A stretch of DNA of 64,000 nucleotides from Agarophyton chilense (GCA_030374765.1 JARGXX010000016.1:1240001-1304000); one strand, 5' to 3'. Counted from the first letter of the stretch, positions 13,101 through 26,000 are shown. The notes: generated by a model from the letters alone, not told the origin. A program made the numbers and translations.

Positions 13101-13520
13101 CTACCTCCTTACAGATAACGGCAGCCAGCTTGTATGCAAATTCTTCTCACACGTTTGTGCTACCTCTGGTTTCAAACATGTGACCACCACGGCGTACTAC
13201 CCGTAAACCAATGGCCAAGCCGAACGCTTCAACCGTACCCTTCTGGACCGATTGGAACACTACGTATAGGAGCACCAAGTGAACTGGGATGACTACGTTG
13301 AGCCACCGGGTTATGCTTACAATCCGCAATTACACGCTTCCATGGGGACAACACCTTTCGATTTAACGCTAACGAGATCTCCACCGCCGATAGCCGTTTA
13401 ACTTCAGGAGTGCATTATACCCCAGGACATAATCGAAGAAATGACTGCTACTCAGATGAAGCGCTACTCGTGCCGACGTATCTACAGCATTATCTAATCG
13501 TCTAGAGCTGTACTGACCAA
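10120..13520 (+). pseudogene. Pol region: protease, RT, RNase H, integrase
   Basis: This is the Pol part of the fossil. RT is clear at 10933-11790, with WARRLLFETKNDG, VRFFFDYRKLNAATKSDSYPIP, a palm block around 11,480-11,530 and an AFFQDSVDYLGHVV block, all standard for Ty3/gypsy. RNase H-like sequence follows at about 11.8-12.3 kb. The integrase core at 12889-13206 shows VTVDILGPLPKSF, VISDRFSKLTRALP and LLTDNGSQ...F, followed by the N-GQAERFNRT-like block near 13,210-13,240. A protease-like region lies near 10.1-10.5 kb but is weak. The whole region is broken in several places. Confidence 0.85.
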
Positions 13521-13806
13521 AGCCCAACGGTGCTACGAGGTCAATTTCAACAAAGCCGTCTAGAACACACTTACCTTTGTAAAAGGAGAATTGGTTTACC
13601 TGGACTGGCCACAGAAAGACAGTGCTGACCTCGAGGATACTAAGCAGAAACTCCTACCCCGCTCTACGGGACCATATAAAGTCCTTAAGGCCAGGCAACA
13701 CACAATTACGATACTAATTGACGGCCTGCAGTACACCGTGCCTATTGATCGGGCGACATGAGCTCCCAGTTCCTCCGGACCACTAAAGTCCTAGCCTCTT
13801 GGGCCA

Positions 13807-14289
13807 ATGGAATCACCACGACCTCAGGTCAAGGCTCAGGTCCCCACAGCTCTTAAGGCAATTTATGCGAACCCGGCTGTTTCCATGGATTCATTAGTCA
13901 ATGTAAATGACGATGACCCATCTCTCCGAACCGACTCCGATGGATTCGCCCCTCTGGATTACACTCTCCTTCTGGAGCAGGAACACCAAGAGGAAGAAAT
14001 TATTGTAGGAATCATCTCCGCCCGTTGGGGAGAAGATGGGATAATGTGCTCTCCTGTTCATTTGTTCGGCTGCACACCTGAAGAAAACACTTGGCAAAAT
14101 CCTCAAACCATTCCAACTAGTTTCATCGCCCGATATTGGCGCAAAATCGACAGCACGAAGCACAGTCTTCAAAAGGGGGCAGTCAATGTCCCGAATAATA
14201 CCAAAATACCTCCCAACCCGCCTTCCAACACGACGCTTCGCCGTAGCTCCCGCATCAGGGAACAAAGTGAGTCCTCAGGCGACACCTGA
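13807..14289 (+). pseudogene. Chromodomain-like C-terminal tail of Pol
   Basis: This 160-residue frame contains a chromodomain-like segment around residues 60-115. It has an acidic EEEIIVGIIS start (family F-x-V-E-x-I-L) and a PEENTWQNPQTIPTSFIARYW end, where chromodomains have G-x-x-P-E-x-N-T-W-E-P-x-x-x-L. In chromoviruses this domain follows the integrase and directs insertion to marked chromatin. Its place directly after the integrase supports the call. Confidence 0.6.
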
Positions 14290-14392
14290 GGAAGATCTGA
14301 GACGCTATATAGGCTCGTACGTGGTCCTGGGACACGCACGTTTGAGGAATAGAGGAGCAACTTTGGAAAAGCACAAGAATTACTTTATGTAA

Positions 14393-16863
14393 CTAACTAC
14401 CAGAGGCCTGAGAGCCCTCGACATGACCTCCAGGCTCGCGGAAGAGCTCCGAACACCAACAGGACTCACTGGGGCGGCGCAGGAGTAACTCCGTCATCCT
14501 CAATGGAACCTGTAGGAGCGAAACCGGGATTAGGGTCACCCGACGAACCGACTGTACCAATAGGACAGACCCAACCAAGCCGAGCACGCTTCTTCGGCGG
14601 AGATTCACTTGAAGAACTATTTTCAACATCACAAGCCTCCCGGTCACTCAAATTTAGACCATAACGGACATCCAAGTCGGCAGTACCCCTCTGGGACATC
14701 ATTTGCGCATTCTGCTGCTGGATATGGACCAAAGCCGTCTTCAGATCCTGACCCTGTACAACAACCACGGCGTACCGCCCCGAGCGATGCGCCCAGAAGC
14801 AAGCTTCCCTCAGGAATGTCGCAATGTCAATCGAGACAGTAAGACCAACGCTACGACATACATGACGGAGATCTACGGCTGCAGCCGTGACCGAAGCGGG
14901 AAAATGTAGCAATGGAGATAACAGAGAAATGTCGACGGTCACAGTGGACATCTGAGCCATCGTATGACCTACAGGACTTTCTTCTTCTACAGTAACGTCG
15001 CCGGAAGAGATTTCCACTTCGGCGGAGGGCGGCCTATATGAGAGTTCATCCTGAGGAGCAGCGCCTGGAGGAGCTGGAGGAGGGGAAGCGGTCTGCAACA
15101 CAACAGCGGACTCGACCGGAGGATTGATGTCCTCCCCGGTAAGATGAAAGGGTTTTCACCGAAGTATTCTCCATCCTACATACAAGCATGATCCAACGGT
15201 GTGGATTTCAATTCAAGCTCGAAGAACAGGGGATCAAACCCAATGGCCTTCGGATAATAGCCGGGCACATGACGTTTCAGAATGTCCGATGGTTGATTTT
15301 TTAAAGGATTGGCGGGAAAGGCACGAGCGTCGTCTCCACCCTGCGGATGTAGCGGAATCCGCGTGAACGAGTCTGTATCGTGGTCATACCAAAGGAACCC
15401 GAGAGTCTTGCCCCGTTCGACCTGTAGGGCATGATCCAAAACAGCCTCGGCCTTCTCAATGTCGTACTGGGTCACGCCGACGAAATTATGGATGTTCAGG
15501 ATCCTTAGAAACCGATCATGATGTCTGGAAGCAGGATTAGACGACCTCCAGGACCGAGTATGTGCTCCTCGTGCCACACCCTCCAATTATCCGAACAGAA
15601 AATACAATGGACTCCGTACATAGCGGTACCCAAGAAAGCCATAAGGGACATCACGCCGAACTCAACGAAGAGTACTTGACAGGACAACTAAGAGCTTTGG
15701 TTATTGTCTTCGCCCATGAGCTACGACGAATAATACGCCACTATAAACGGCGTGCAAACCATAAGGAGGGGCTAGATACGCCAGTACAGGGCCCATTGGT
15801 TCTCATCCACGCGGGGAATCAAAAACTATAACAGAGGACGTTTGTCTGCACTCATATCGTGAAACTTCACCAGATGCCAACAGAAGAAGAACTCCAGGGA
15901 CTAACGCAAACGACCATCGGGCTCAAGCATCTCGTTTTAATAGACCCTTTTGGACATCCAAAATAGGAGGCCATAGGGCGGTCGGAGGCACACGAGCGCC
16001 AAAAGATTGTGACCCGCCGGCGGAAATCTCCCATGAGGCAAGATGAAATTGTCGTAAAGGACCGAAAGGAGTTTGTTCACCCTGAACTGGTAATCGGCTT
16101 TGTTCTCACAACGGACGTACGGCATGTCCGCTTGAATGAGGGTACGACGGCGCGTCGCCGAACGCAGATCCACAGGACAATGCAACCAAATGTTTTACCA
16201 CGAGATGTCCCGCGCGTTCTTGCTGCCCCTCTGGAAATCGGGTATCTTCGCGAACCTCCGGGCTTCGAGATACATATCACAGAAGCTTTGGTATTCTTCC
16301 ACAGAGGACAGAAGAATGGCATGACGCACTGCCCGCGGGTTTCGTCCATTGCTATGGTCATAGCGGTCCCCGGGACGTTCGTAAGACACTTGGTGTCCCG
16401 AGGAGCTTCCCGCTAGGTTTTTCGAAGTCATGGTGCCGCTACCCACAGGCTGGTCCGCGGCGAAATGGATTGGAGAAGCGACGAAAGCGACAAAATCCGG
16501 AGGGAGAGGGGCGTACCTGACGTGCTTATATGGCGAGTGCAGCATTGTGCGGGATCAATGGAGGAATACCACGACGAGAAGAAAGGAAGATGGAACCAAG
16601 TCGGGCAGGATGACCGACTTGAACCCAAATGGACGAAGCGCGCACCGTGGTTCACGGCGGACGACGCGAGTAGGGTCGCCAAAGGAATAGCGGCGAATAG
16701 GGAACACGAGAATGACCCCCAACCCCCCCCCCTCCTGGTGCGCGTACAGTACCTTGGGTGAATTGTTTGACAACCTGGTGCCAAGGGTCAGCTGATACGC
16801 ACTCATAATCTCGAGGATGGTGGCGATGCGACGCCCCGTCGCGCCCAATGGAAAGGAGAACAA
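14393..16863 (-). pseudogene. Antisense coding-like block inside the gypsy element
   Basis: Between the chromodomain tail and the 3' LTR lie about 2.4 kb whose best frames run on the minus strand, opposite to gag-pol. The main ones are 16863-16555, 16545-16195, 16185-15937, 15586-15176 and 15101-14466 (211 residues). The first looks like a start region. Others have ordinary, non-repetitive protein composition, with GFLWYDHD, GFDPLFFELEL and PLHPQGGDD-like stretches. The last frame is Pro/Ser/acid-rich with a basic KKRAR patch that could act as a nuclear signal. I do not recognise the family. Antisense extra ORFs between pol and the 3' LTR are known from some plant Ty3/gypsy elements. The block is broken like its host element. 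Confidence 0.5.
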
Positions 16864-17079
16864 CTAAGCACTCACGTCACCCGGATTGTTTATAGGACGC
16901 CGACATGTCGGACACGGCACAGCTCGTGTCCATGCCATTAGAATGCTGATGATCAAGAGGTTTTCACCCTGAAGGCAAGGTTGGGGACTCACTCATAGGT
17001 CTAATTAGGATCAGACACCCAGGAAGGTGTGAGGCAATTTGTACTTCTCCATGACGGTCGAATGCTAAAGAGGGAAGTA

Positions 17080-17525
17080 TGTGAAGGAGCAATGATTAAG
17101 GTTGAGTTCTGTAAGCCTCCATGTCCTGAGGTATCTTACAGACGACACTTGGACTGGCCTACCTCAGCTAGATATATATAGATTATTATTATGTTTTAAT
17201 TAGTGTAATAGATTAGCATTACAATGCCAGGGAAATCCCAGCTCCTCTCCAATGATATTTACTTGGTTCGAGTGACGCTTCTCTCTTAGAGTCAGGTAGG
17301 CACCGTTAGGATACTAAGTTACCCCATTCGGTACATTAGTTCCACCAATTGGTCTTCAAGCCATATTTTTCGTAGCCCCGATCTGTAGAAGTACGCGGTA
17401 AACACCTTCCCATTGCACCAAGTACTCTGGGAGTGCCGCTGTCAAGGATACGGACCTTTGGATCCGCTCTACCAAACTACCTCAGGTTGAGACCAGTACG
17501 CTGACCGACCAGTCATTGCGTTACA
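17080..17525 (+). repeat. 3' LTR (446 bp)
   Basis: This is the direct repeat of 7252-7697. It is preceded at about 17066-17076 by the purine tract TAAAGAGGGAAG, which fits a plus-strand primer site. It ends CATTGCGTTACA, and the same 12 bases end the GC-rich unit at 50803. Confidence 0.88.
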
Positions 17526-19620
17526 GAAGTGAGAAACATTGCGTCTTCATTCCGGTCGGCAGTGTTCCCAGCGTGGTCGACATAGATTTAAACAATTTTC
17601 GAGTTTTTCCGCGCCGTGGTTCGATGCCGGACATTTCTCTCTTCGTCATATTACCGAGTTCCGTCGTTTTTCGGTCCACGATGGTTTGCAACTTTTTCTC
17701 CGGTTCGCCGGTGAGATATACTACCTCTGTAGGGCAGCCTCCTGAGATGAAATTTGAAAGCAGAGCCATCTAAAAACATGTGTGAATGTTCCCCAACGGT
17801 GGTTCTCAAAAACAGTAGTAGCAACCACATCGTCGATATCCATGACCGTCAGCGGGAAACCAGTCGACACAGGTACATGCATAAGAACAGCATGTACTCC
17901 GTAGATAGCGTAGAGCATAAAAACAATTCGGTTTAACCACAGAGTGTGCGATTTGACTTAGTCCTCGTTATTGGAAACTGGTTTCCAAAAAGTTCAAAAA
18001 TCTCACTTAGTATTACTTTTGAATGAGACCTTTTGGAGACAAACCCAATACGTCGCAGGGCTTTGATGATGTACAGATTTGGTATTGGTTCGCAAATAGT
18101 GAGATTAAACACCATAAAAAGGAAAATCAAGACCTTTTTCAGATCAAGCTAAAAAGAGATTCTTGAACCGAAATGGTGCAGTAACTCTGAAGCTAACCAA
18201 GGTATTTGGGTTTTTTATTAGCTTGGCCCTTTATATAAAACCAGTACAATCTGTAATTATATCTGATTCACATCGGAGAAATTTTCGACGATATCTGGGA
18301 TTCCAATTACTAACTTCCAGAAAATACTGTAGAGCTCCACAATCCGATATTAGAGAAGAACAACCGTGAACAAACGGATACAGAATTAGTTCTCAACGTT
18401 GAATATGCATTCAAGATAGATCTTGAGAGTGCTGATAGAGAACATTAATATCCGCCCAGCGGTGATCAACGAAATCCACATACTAAAACAGGGTTCTACC
18501 ACAATGAGCAGTGGGCGACCCATAGCAGCATATCTGACGAAAAGAGCGATGTAAACCGAAAACATACACAGTATATGATAAGGGAAAACCGTGATCATGT
18601 ATCAGAGAAGCAACTGTGAACCATCAATCTGGATGGAACACTCATCCCCTTGATATAACGAAAAACTAGAAGAGGATTATCAGACGCGACCAAAGTTGGG
18701 GTCGAACCGCAAGACGCATGCGACGAGATGACTGCACCAGCTAAAAGCCATCATTCGTGTGAAACGGTATGTAAAACACCCTCAGCCCTACATTTTCTTC
18801 TTCTCAACTTCTAAAGCATCCTTATATCTTTCCTTTTCACTCCCATCACGGTTGTTTGACTATCCTAACTGGGCATTAACGATCGAAGAAAGGATCTTTT
18901 TGGGCAATCATCGGTGATACGAAACCACTTTTGAATGCGGGAGATGCCCAATCGGTTCATTCGAGTCGAACTCGAGACCATAGCAATACCAACAGACTAT
19001 TTACTAAATATAACCATTTGGGTGGAAAAAATGTTCTACAATACGGTCCATAACAAGTTACTACTCGTAGTTCGTCCGGCTGGGCCGTGTTTATGACATA
19101 AAATCCTCTTGAAAAATGGGTTCTGCGTCACGCTCTACGACCATACGTGCTAATACCGTCGTGATCGTAAAGAAGTTGACAATAGAGTTTTTTGTGCTAG
19201 CTTGGGACGTGCACTGAAGAGATCACTGCCCCCGGCGCTCATTGGTCTATTTACCAAGGTTGTGTCAGTTCTGTCACGTGTGCGTTCTAGCTTATGGCTA
19301 ACAGAGCTCCGCGCCATGGCGTGTTATGCCTCCACATGTGAAGGCTTGCCCTGCAGCGTTGTCGGTTACTTCGAACGCTTATGCGTTACAGTGCCGACTC
19401 CAACGATTTATTCCGAAGTCTCGGTACTGCTTTCGCCAAGGTGTCGGGTATTTGGTTGAATTGTATCTCCCTTGGGAATATGGGCGCTATGGCGTACTCT
19501 TTTAAAGGGCTCCGCTTTACTTGGCAACGTTTTTATTCCGTTTTAGGCAGGTTTGTCATCATTGACCGGCTTGTTTTTAATGATTTTGTCGGGGTCTACC
19601 ATAACATCCTGCTATATTTC
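17526..19620. other. No assignable gene
   Basis: Minus frames at 17918-17721 and 17769-17521 have ordinary composition but no recognisable motif. Plus frames at 19202-19722 are antisense-grade. At about 18,690-18,760 the minus strand has GGTTCGACCCC, a perfect pol III B-box, but no tRNA fold could be drawn around it. Confidence 0.3.
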
Positions 19621-21617
19621 TTAAGAGGCAACAATAAAAGGAGCTGTAAAAGCTACCAAACAGCGAGGGTAACCACCGCGCGTCAGAGTGAGAGAGGGAC
19701 CCTTCTGGGTAGCTGCCGATAAGAGCGGCGAATCAAAGAGTTCCAAAGTAGGGTTTGGCAAGACATAAGGTATTGTAATCACTGAAGTGTTCTGAGCCAC
19801 TGAGGGGTGTTTTGTACCACTACACACGGTGATGGGTCGCGTAACAACAGCGGGTATTTCTAAGAGCGACAGTGGAAACATGACAACGCGGATGCCAGAG
19901 ATTTGCTTTTTAGCGTTGGCCATGTCCACAACAATGGCATCATTCTTGACAGATTTTACCTTATAGTGTCCGTTTGAGATATTTGATCGATAGTAGTGTT
20001 TCTTCTTATCTGGACTACAGTATTTCTTACGGATGAATACGTAGTTATCCGATTTGATCAATGGAACCGTACCGCGTAGGCGACAGACAGTATCATCCTT
20101 TTAGGTGGCTTGAGCACGGGCAATTGATCTGCGAGAAACTGGAATCAACATGGTCACTCATTCTTTCCACTTGTGGCGATAACACTTCATGGAAGCGCAG
20201 TTCCCTGTGGAGCAAAACCCGGCGACGGGAAGTGCTCTCAAGGTGTTCGAAGCCTTGCTCCCTGGGGGAGGCCGACTCAGAGACAGAGCCCTCCGTTCCA
20301 CCCGTAGTGTGGGGTGTAACTCCCACGGGAGATTCCGGCAGTACCGACGGAGGTGAGGGTTAGAAACCGTTGGATCGGGAATGGGTATGGGTATCCCAAA
20401 GAATGGGGAAAATCCGGCGAAGAGGAAAAACGGGGCGAGGGTCGGGCACTAACAGGCACCGGACCCGAGAACCAGAAAAGGGGCGAAACAACAAAAGAAA
20501 CCCAATACAGGCGCGAAAACCTGTCCTCGAAAGAAAACACAAAAAGCACGCAACAAGTAAGGAGAACCCCCACGGGGTATCGTGCACGCAGGTTGTCTGA
20601 ACGGTCCCAAGGTGGTGGTTGCACGGAACCCAAACGTGGGCACTCTCCAAGTGGAGTCCTGTCCCTACGCAGGCGTTGCTAACCAGAGCCCGTTCCGGGT
20701 TGTAAGGCCGAAACGATGGCGACGAAGAACCTCTAAAGGTATCGAAGACCAACCTTGGTTACCATTTACTTTGAGCTTCGGACTGTCAGATCTCGTCTCC
20801 CTAAGAAGGGCCCACTAACTAAACTCTACAGTAGTGCACACCTGCTCAGGGCCATACACGTGGAGATCCCATTGTCAGGGCTCAAAAATCCAACGTTTTA
20901 ACAAATATCCGAAAAATCGGTGCCAAAATTAAGCCACGTGTATCACGGGGCCAATCCAACCATGGGCCATCCGAACTTTCACTTCATAGGCGAATTCTAA
21001 CCAGAAAACAGTGCCACCTCAGCACACCTTAGAGAGGATCATATTCATAACCCTCGGAGGGTTCAATCCTCATTCTATGAGTTGCATATTCAAGTATCCT
21101 CTAACTGGGCGTTGCTCTACATTCCCCAGCGAATGCTGGGGTTCCAATGCAATAGCGGGTGGAGGGCGGAACAAGACCCATTTTGATGAAGTTAAACCCG
21201 TTGTACATTGTACCTGCGTATTGTACGATAACGTTAAAATGTCAGTAAACAGATCCGACCTTTGGGGTGATCGGTCACGTAATCACGGAAAGATGCGATT
21301 AGTGTTCGGTTCAACCGCTCGCCTTGTCTATTAAATTGAGGGTGGTATGTCGTTTTGAACAAATTCTTTATGACGAGAGTCCGATTCAAGTCCTCGAAGA
21401 ATCGCGATGCGAAGTTTTTTCTGTTTTCTGACAGAAGATGAACTATCGGGCTGTAAACAAATACCCTTTGGATTACAAAAGCTTGCAAAACAGTGAGAGA
21501 ATATATACATTCATTAAAGGTACCGTTCGAACTAGTTTCGAGAAACAACCCTATATGAAAAAATTCAGAAAAATGTGCGCAAATGGACTGCGCATTATGG
21601 TTTTGCTGCAGCTTCAA
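19621..21617 (-). mobile_element. Ty3/gypsy integrase fragment (minus strand), interrupted
   Basis: This is a fossil of a second Ty3/gypsy family on the opposite strand. The frame 21617-21234 has the integrase core end: SPIVHLLSENRKNF, KNLFKTTYHP and a GERLNRT block that matches the family N-x-Q-x-E-R-x-N-R-T, then FRDYVTDHPK. The frame 20061-19621 has the C-terminal GPY/F-like domain: FIRKKY, NGHYKVKSVKNDAIVVD and ISGIRVV. The two halves normally lie about 0.3 kb apart but here are about 1.2 kb apart, with GC-rich unrelated DNA between them. RT and LTRs were not found. It is old and broken. Confidence 0.75.
20090..21000. other. GC-rich DNA between the integrase halves
   Basis: About 0.9 kb of DNA richer in G+C than its flanks separates the two integrase parts. 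Frames exist on both strands (+20353-20682, Lys/Glu/Arg-rich; -20752-20360) but neither has a recognisable motif. The likeliest reading is an insertion of another element, possibly the 5' part of a LINE. No target duplication or poly-A was identified. Confidence 0.35.
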
Positions 21618-24600
21618 AAAAGCTCGATTTCACTTGTAATATTTTACACACTAGGATGGAAATTGCAGGCTATCGGGACTATTTCAATATTCAAGTGCAT
21701 TCTTATTGATACCAACCTACCTTCCAAATGGGCGCCATATATAAACTAGAAACAAACGGTTTCGGAAACTTCATCCTTGTGCTCTGTACTTTTTTGAAAC
21801 GCACCCATGCTAATGGTTGGAGTGGACCATCACATACATCTTCGATATCAATACCCCTTCGAATGATCTTAATCTGTTGTGAATGCCTTGAATTTGTTAG
21901 TGATATTCGGTCACTAAACGTACATCTCGCGGTCTCCTTATTCTTTATATCATAGAAACTACTAGAATCGTTTCATCCAAAAAATACCCTCAGATGATAA
22001 TATATTTCTCATTTCCATCTACAACCCTTGTCCCAAGATGGGATCTGCTTGTTATCTCATTCTTAGAAGCCGTATAACAGAAATGAAGGACTCTTTTTCA
22101 TCATGTTTTTTAAATTCTCTCCACTTCGTTCAAACAAAAACTCATGAAAGCAGGTTCGTGCTGCACCGATTTATCTCGATACCCTACCCCGATTCCAAAA
22201 TATGGATTAGATTTGAAAGACTTGTTGCCCTGAATTATCCCAGCGCTGCCGTATTTATTGAATCGACACCATACAAGTGACGGCCCTTTGTGTGCTACAA
22301 CCTCTTCTTACTTTCCCCATGCAGGAAAGAGAGAGTTCGATATGATGACGTTGGTGAGACGAAAACATCCATCTCCGCTCCGAGTGACGGGCAGAAAAAG
22401 ACATTCAACGCTGACTGCCCATGCTTTAGTATGACATCCATATGCCCTCTTTGCTCTCCTGGCTTCTCAGTTAAGATTCTTGCAAAAAACAAAGAAGAAT
22501 GAACGATAGACCTGCATCGCCATAACCTCTCCGGGTTCTTCCATTATGTAGTAGGACATACTGTCCTTCAAATTATTTTTCGTACAAAGTCCGATTGCTC
22601 CAGGCTTAGAGAACTTCACTCATCATTGCAAGTAGCAAGAAATTGCTTTCTCCCTTGCTGAAATCTTCCAACCGGTTGTGTAGAGATATGTTACTGCTAT
22701 GTTCGCTAACACGCAGGATACCCTTGAAAAGATACTCAGAAAAAACCGTAATCCCATTTCAATTAATATCCCGTCATAAAGACCGTTAATGGAATTACCT
22801 CTGTTCCCGGATGCTAAACAAAACCCGAGTTATGTTGTCTATGTAAGGCTTCTATTTGTGTAGAAGATATTTTGATTCCGGATTGTCGTCTTTAAGGTAG
22901 CATCTTCGTAGCCTTCTGATTCGTAGTTGTTTAGATGGAACGGTTTGATCAATAATACTAACCAGCCGTGAAATGAGAAGCAATTCTTTCACTTTCTTTG
23001 ACCAAAAGACATTGGTGGAAGTGTAGCTCTTTTAAATCTGAATCCGGTTGCTCACCTCGAGATTCGTCGCCCATTCTATGAAGGCCAATTCACATATCTT
23101 CCGCCAGTGACTTCATCTTGGGGAAAACTAAATACGGGAGATGTCCACTTCGAGCCCAATACGAATCTGCACACAGCCAGACTACAATTGAACATTTTCG
23201 CCGTCTTCCGTTTCACATGCTACATGCCAGTTCGGGCGGGAATGAAATATCAACCGTCTCGGGATTAAGCCTTGCTATTTTTTCCTGTACTGTACTTCCG
23301 GAAGTAAAACGTAGCCGACATCTGAACTTAACGTGACCGACAGTGTCTAGAACATTAAGTATTTTTGAAGAGTCCAAACCATTATACTTGCAGATAAAGT
23401 AGCCCTTAATGCACGAATAAAGCAAATCGTCCCTTCCGGGTTTTATAGATCTTTACATGACATCTGAACTCATACGCTCCTTTACGGCGTAGATCATGGA
23501 CGGTTTTCATTCCATTGTCTTGTACAGAGACCCAGAAGAAAGCCTTATTCGCTCCAACAAGTTTTACATCGCTCAGTAGTGATGCTGCTGCAAGGTTTCT
23601 TGCGTTCATGTGACTGAAGATCCCCCCGAAGTATCGATCAATCTAGTACTGTGAGTACCGTACAGATGGACCGCTTTCAATGACACCCTCAGCAAGATGA
23701 ATGAGCAAATGAAAAGTACGCAGTTGAATTCACTCAGGATCTTCTTTGAAATGGAGTCGTTCAAAGTTCCGATAGAAACCAAATCAAAAGTGTTGCAGTG
23801 TGTCAACATTACCTATTTCTAGCGCTAGAGGCCAACGAATATCAACTAGCTACATGAAAACTCTCCAATCTGATAGATATTCGTGAGGAAGATGTCCATC
23901 CAGTACAATGACATTGTATGACAAAATAGACGACCTCATCTCGGCCGATTTCCACTCCGAAAACTTACATAGAGGTCTTGGACAACGAGCAATTTGACTT
24001 GAAAAGTCTCCTCCCAATCATTTGAGCTTTTCATCAATCCGTCTTATTGAGGCCTTTTTCAATGAGTATGGTTCGCCGGTGGGGTAAGCCACAAGCGGAT
24101 TACATCTTTTCTAATATCATAGAACAAGTTCATTGTGTCAATTGGCAATTAACTATATAGAAATAGGTTAGGAAGAAAGACGAGAATTGACGCCTCGTTG
24201 ATTCCAAATTCTATTTTCGTATGTGATCTTCGTTACCCTTCAAACAGTCCTAGCCTTCGGATCTCACAATCGATTTCATCAACAGAACGCAGGGAAAGAC
24301 CAGAGAGATTCAAGAGTATACTGGTTCGATCAAATTTTCATATCGCACTGGGGTAGTAATATTGTTTGTTTGAAGCTTACCACACTCTCTCTATCTTAAA
24401 AATGCCATATGGTCGCTTGCGATTATGGCCCTTTAGTCCTCCAACTGTTTTCGGCTGAAAGATTTCCTTTAAACCACATCATATGAGCTCGATTAATGAG
24501 AGATGATCCGTCGCGAAACATAAAATTCGTCTCAACTCCATCCATGTTTAAAGACTCGATCTTTTTCAAAAGGAGATCAACATTTAGTTGAAAGCTCACA

Positions 24601-25990
24601 GGCACGGTGCGACCTCTGATAAGGGTGAAAGGCAGGGCTTTGTTAAAAAGGAATCGTTTGCTTGGTTCCAGGTGCAGATGATTTGTGCAATGGGCCCCAC
24701 ATCTTATGTTCTTTTTTCGAAAAGCTTTGTAATCATCATTTGACACTGAAAGAGAAAGTTCATATTTGATTGCATACCTTCGTCTGTGTTCTCGAACGTG
24801 GAAATTTACTTCCAAGAAATCTAATGTGCTAGTGCTAGGAAGTCAGTTGTTAATCTGCGAATGTGCTATTGTGAAAGTTCTAGATAATCTATCGACCCAG
24901 CAAACGTCTGGGATGAGGTGAAGACTTTCTTAGCCCAAGTTATCCCTTCTAACACTAGAAAAATAGCAGAAATGAATGTCAATTTCGACATGTATTTTAC
25001 CACACTCATAATAGCAAACTAGCAAACAAGAAATGTTAGTGGATGTTTTTTATATAGAATAAACCGACTTTCTAGGCTAAAAAAGACGCTAAAAAACCCA
25101 CCGGAACAGCTTTTTTGGCCCATTTTGAGCTTGACCAATATCACTCACACCACATGGGATCCATTCAAAATTAGTACATACCACCCCAAAAAAATATGAC
25201 AAACTACAACTCAAAAAGTAAACGCACCCAAGAATCGAAACAAACACACCTGGAAATGCAACGAAAACCGGAACAGCAAAACACAGTCAGTCACAGTGTG
25301 CCATTAGAGAATTTCAGAAAGCAAACGACCCTCTTCAGACGGTTCATGATTCTATCTTTCACATTTTAACTAACGTACTTCACACACAAACACAAACGTA
25401 CACAATCCAGCTTAAGTCAGATCATTGGATCATTTCATCATCACCATCACTGCAGATAAAACTTACCACTTCCTGAATCCACTCCAAAAAAAAGTAACAA
25501 CTCGATTTCTCATACATCGCTCAACACAGCACATACTTTCAACAGTTAGAAAACAAAGAGAACGAGAGAAAACGTCCGTCACGGACCACGCCTTTCACTG
25601 CCGGTCTCTGCACTCGCGACGACGTGGAGATCAGCAGCGCCGATCGCACATATAGCGCCAAAGGCGCAAGCCGCACTGCCGAGCAGTATCGAAAACATGA
25701 CGCACCTATGAGTCACGCAAACCAACCCACCCATTTGAACACCCTCACCGCAGGTCCCGATTTCTCCAAAATTATTCGCAAAAAACCAAAAAATTGTTCT
25801 CAGGTTTCACCGGAGTTTTCCAGCAGTGCATCTTTGCACGCTGCGCAAGCCTTTACGCAAACTTTGCGCCTCTCATACACCGTATTGATGGGGACAGTAT
25901 AGCTTTCAATAAAACTTCCCCACGTGAAGTATCTTTCAAAACTATAATTTCCGCCTCACCATTTCACACCCTCCCATCTCCATCCCGGCC
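21618..25990. other. No assignable gene; a few minus frames
   Basis: About 4.4 kb hold no recognised gene. The best frame is on the minus strand at 24815-24423 (130 residues, ordinary composition, one CGAHC pair, C-terminal ETNFMFRDGSS stretch). Smaller minus frames lie at 23609-23406 and 23809-23606. They may be parts of an unidentified element. From about 25.0 to 25.9 kb the sequence is A/C-rich and probably forms the left flank or left end of the transposon starting near 26 kb. I could not find its terminal inverted repeat. Confidence 0.3.
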
Positions 25991-26000
25991 CTCTCCCGTC

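Larger units (their letters stand above)
7252..17525 (+). mobile_element. Ty3/gypsy LTR retrotransposon, full length, broken
   Basis: This is a whole-length fossil of 10,274 bp. Both ends are direct LTRs of exactly 446 bp, starting TGTGAAG and ending CATTGCGYTACA. A purine tract (AAAGAGGGAAG) sits just before the 3' LTR, and AAGTG occurs one base outside each LTR as a candidate target duplication. The interior reads gag (about 7.8-9.9 kb), protease/reverse transcriptase/RNase H/integrase (about 10.1-13.5 kb) and a chromodomain-like tail (13.8-14.3 kb) on +. An antisense block (14.4-16.9 kb) comes before the 3' LTR. The domain order RT-RNase H-IN plus the chromodomain places it in the chromovirus branch of Ty3/gypsy. 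The two LTRs differ at roughly 15% of positions by eye, so the insertion is old. The coding parts hold many breaks, on the order of a dozen or more. Confidence 0.88.

Noticed and set aside
18690-18760. Perfect pol III B-box (GGTTCGACCCC, minus strand) suggesting a tRNA or SINE
   Set aside because: The T-arm pairs only partly, no anticodon stem or acceptor stem can be drawn, and there is no second copy.
19345-19391. GGCTTGCCCTGC and TGCGTTACA strings shared with the GC-rich unit at 50 kb, hinting at another LTR
   Set aside because: Matches of 9-12 bases between two 64-kb-scale sequences are expected by chance, and no longer alignment is visible.
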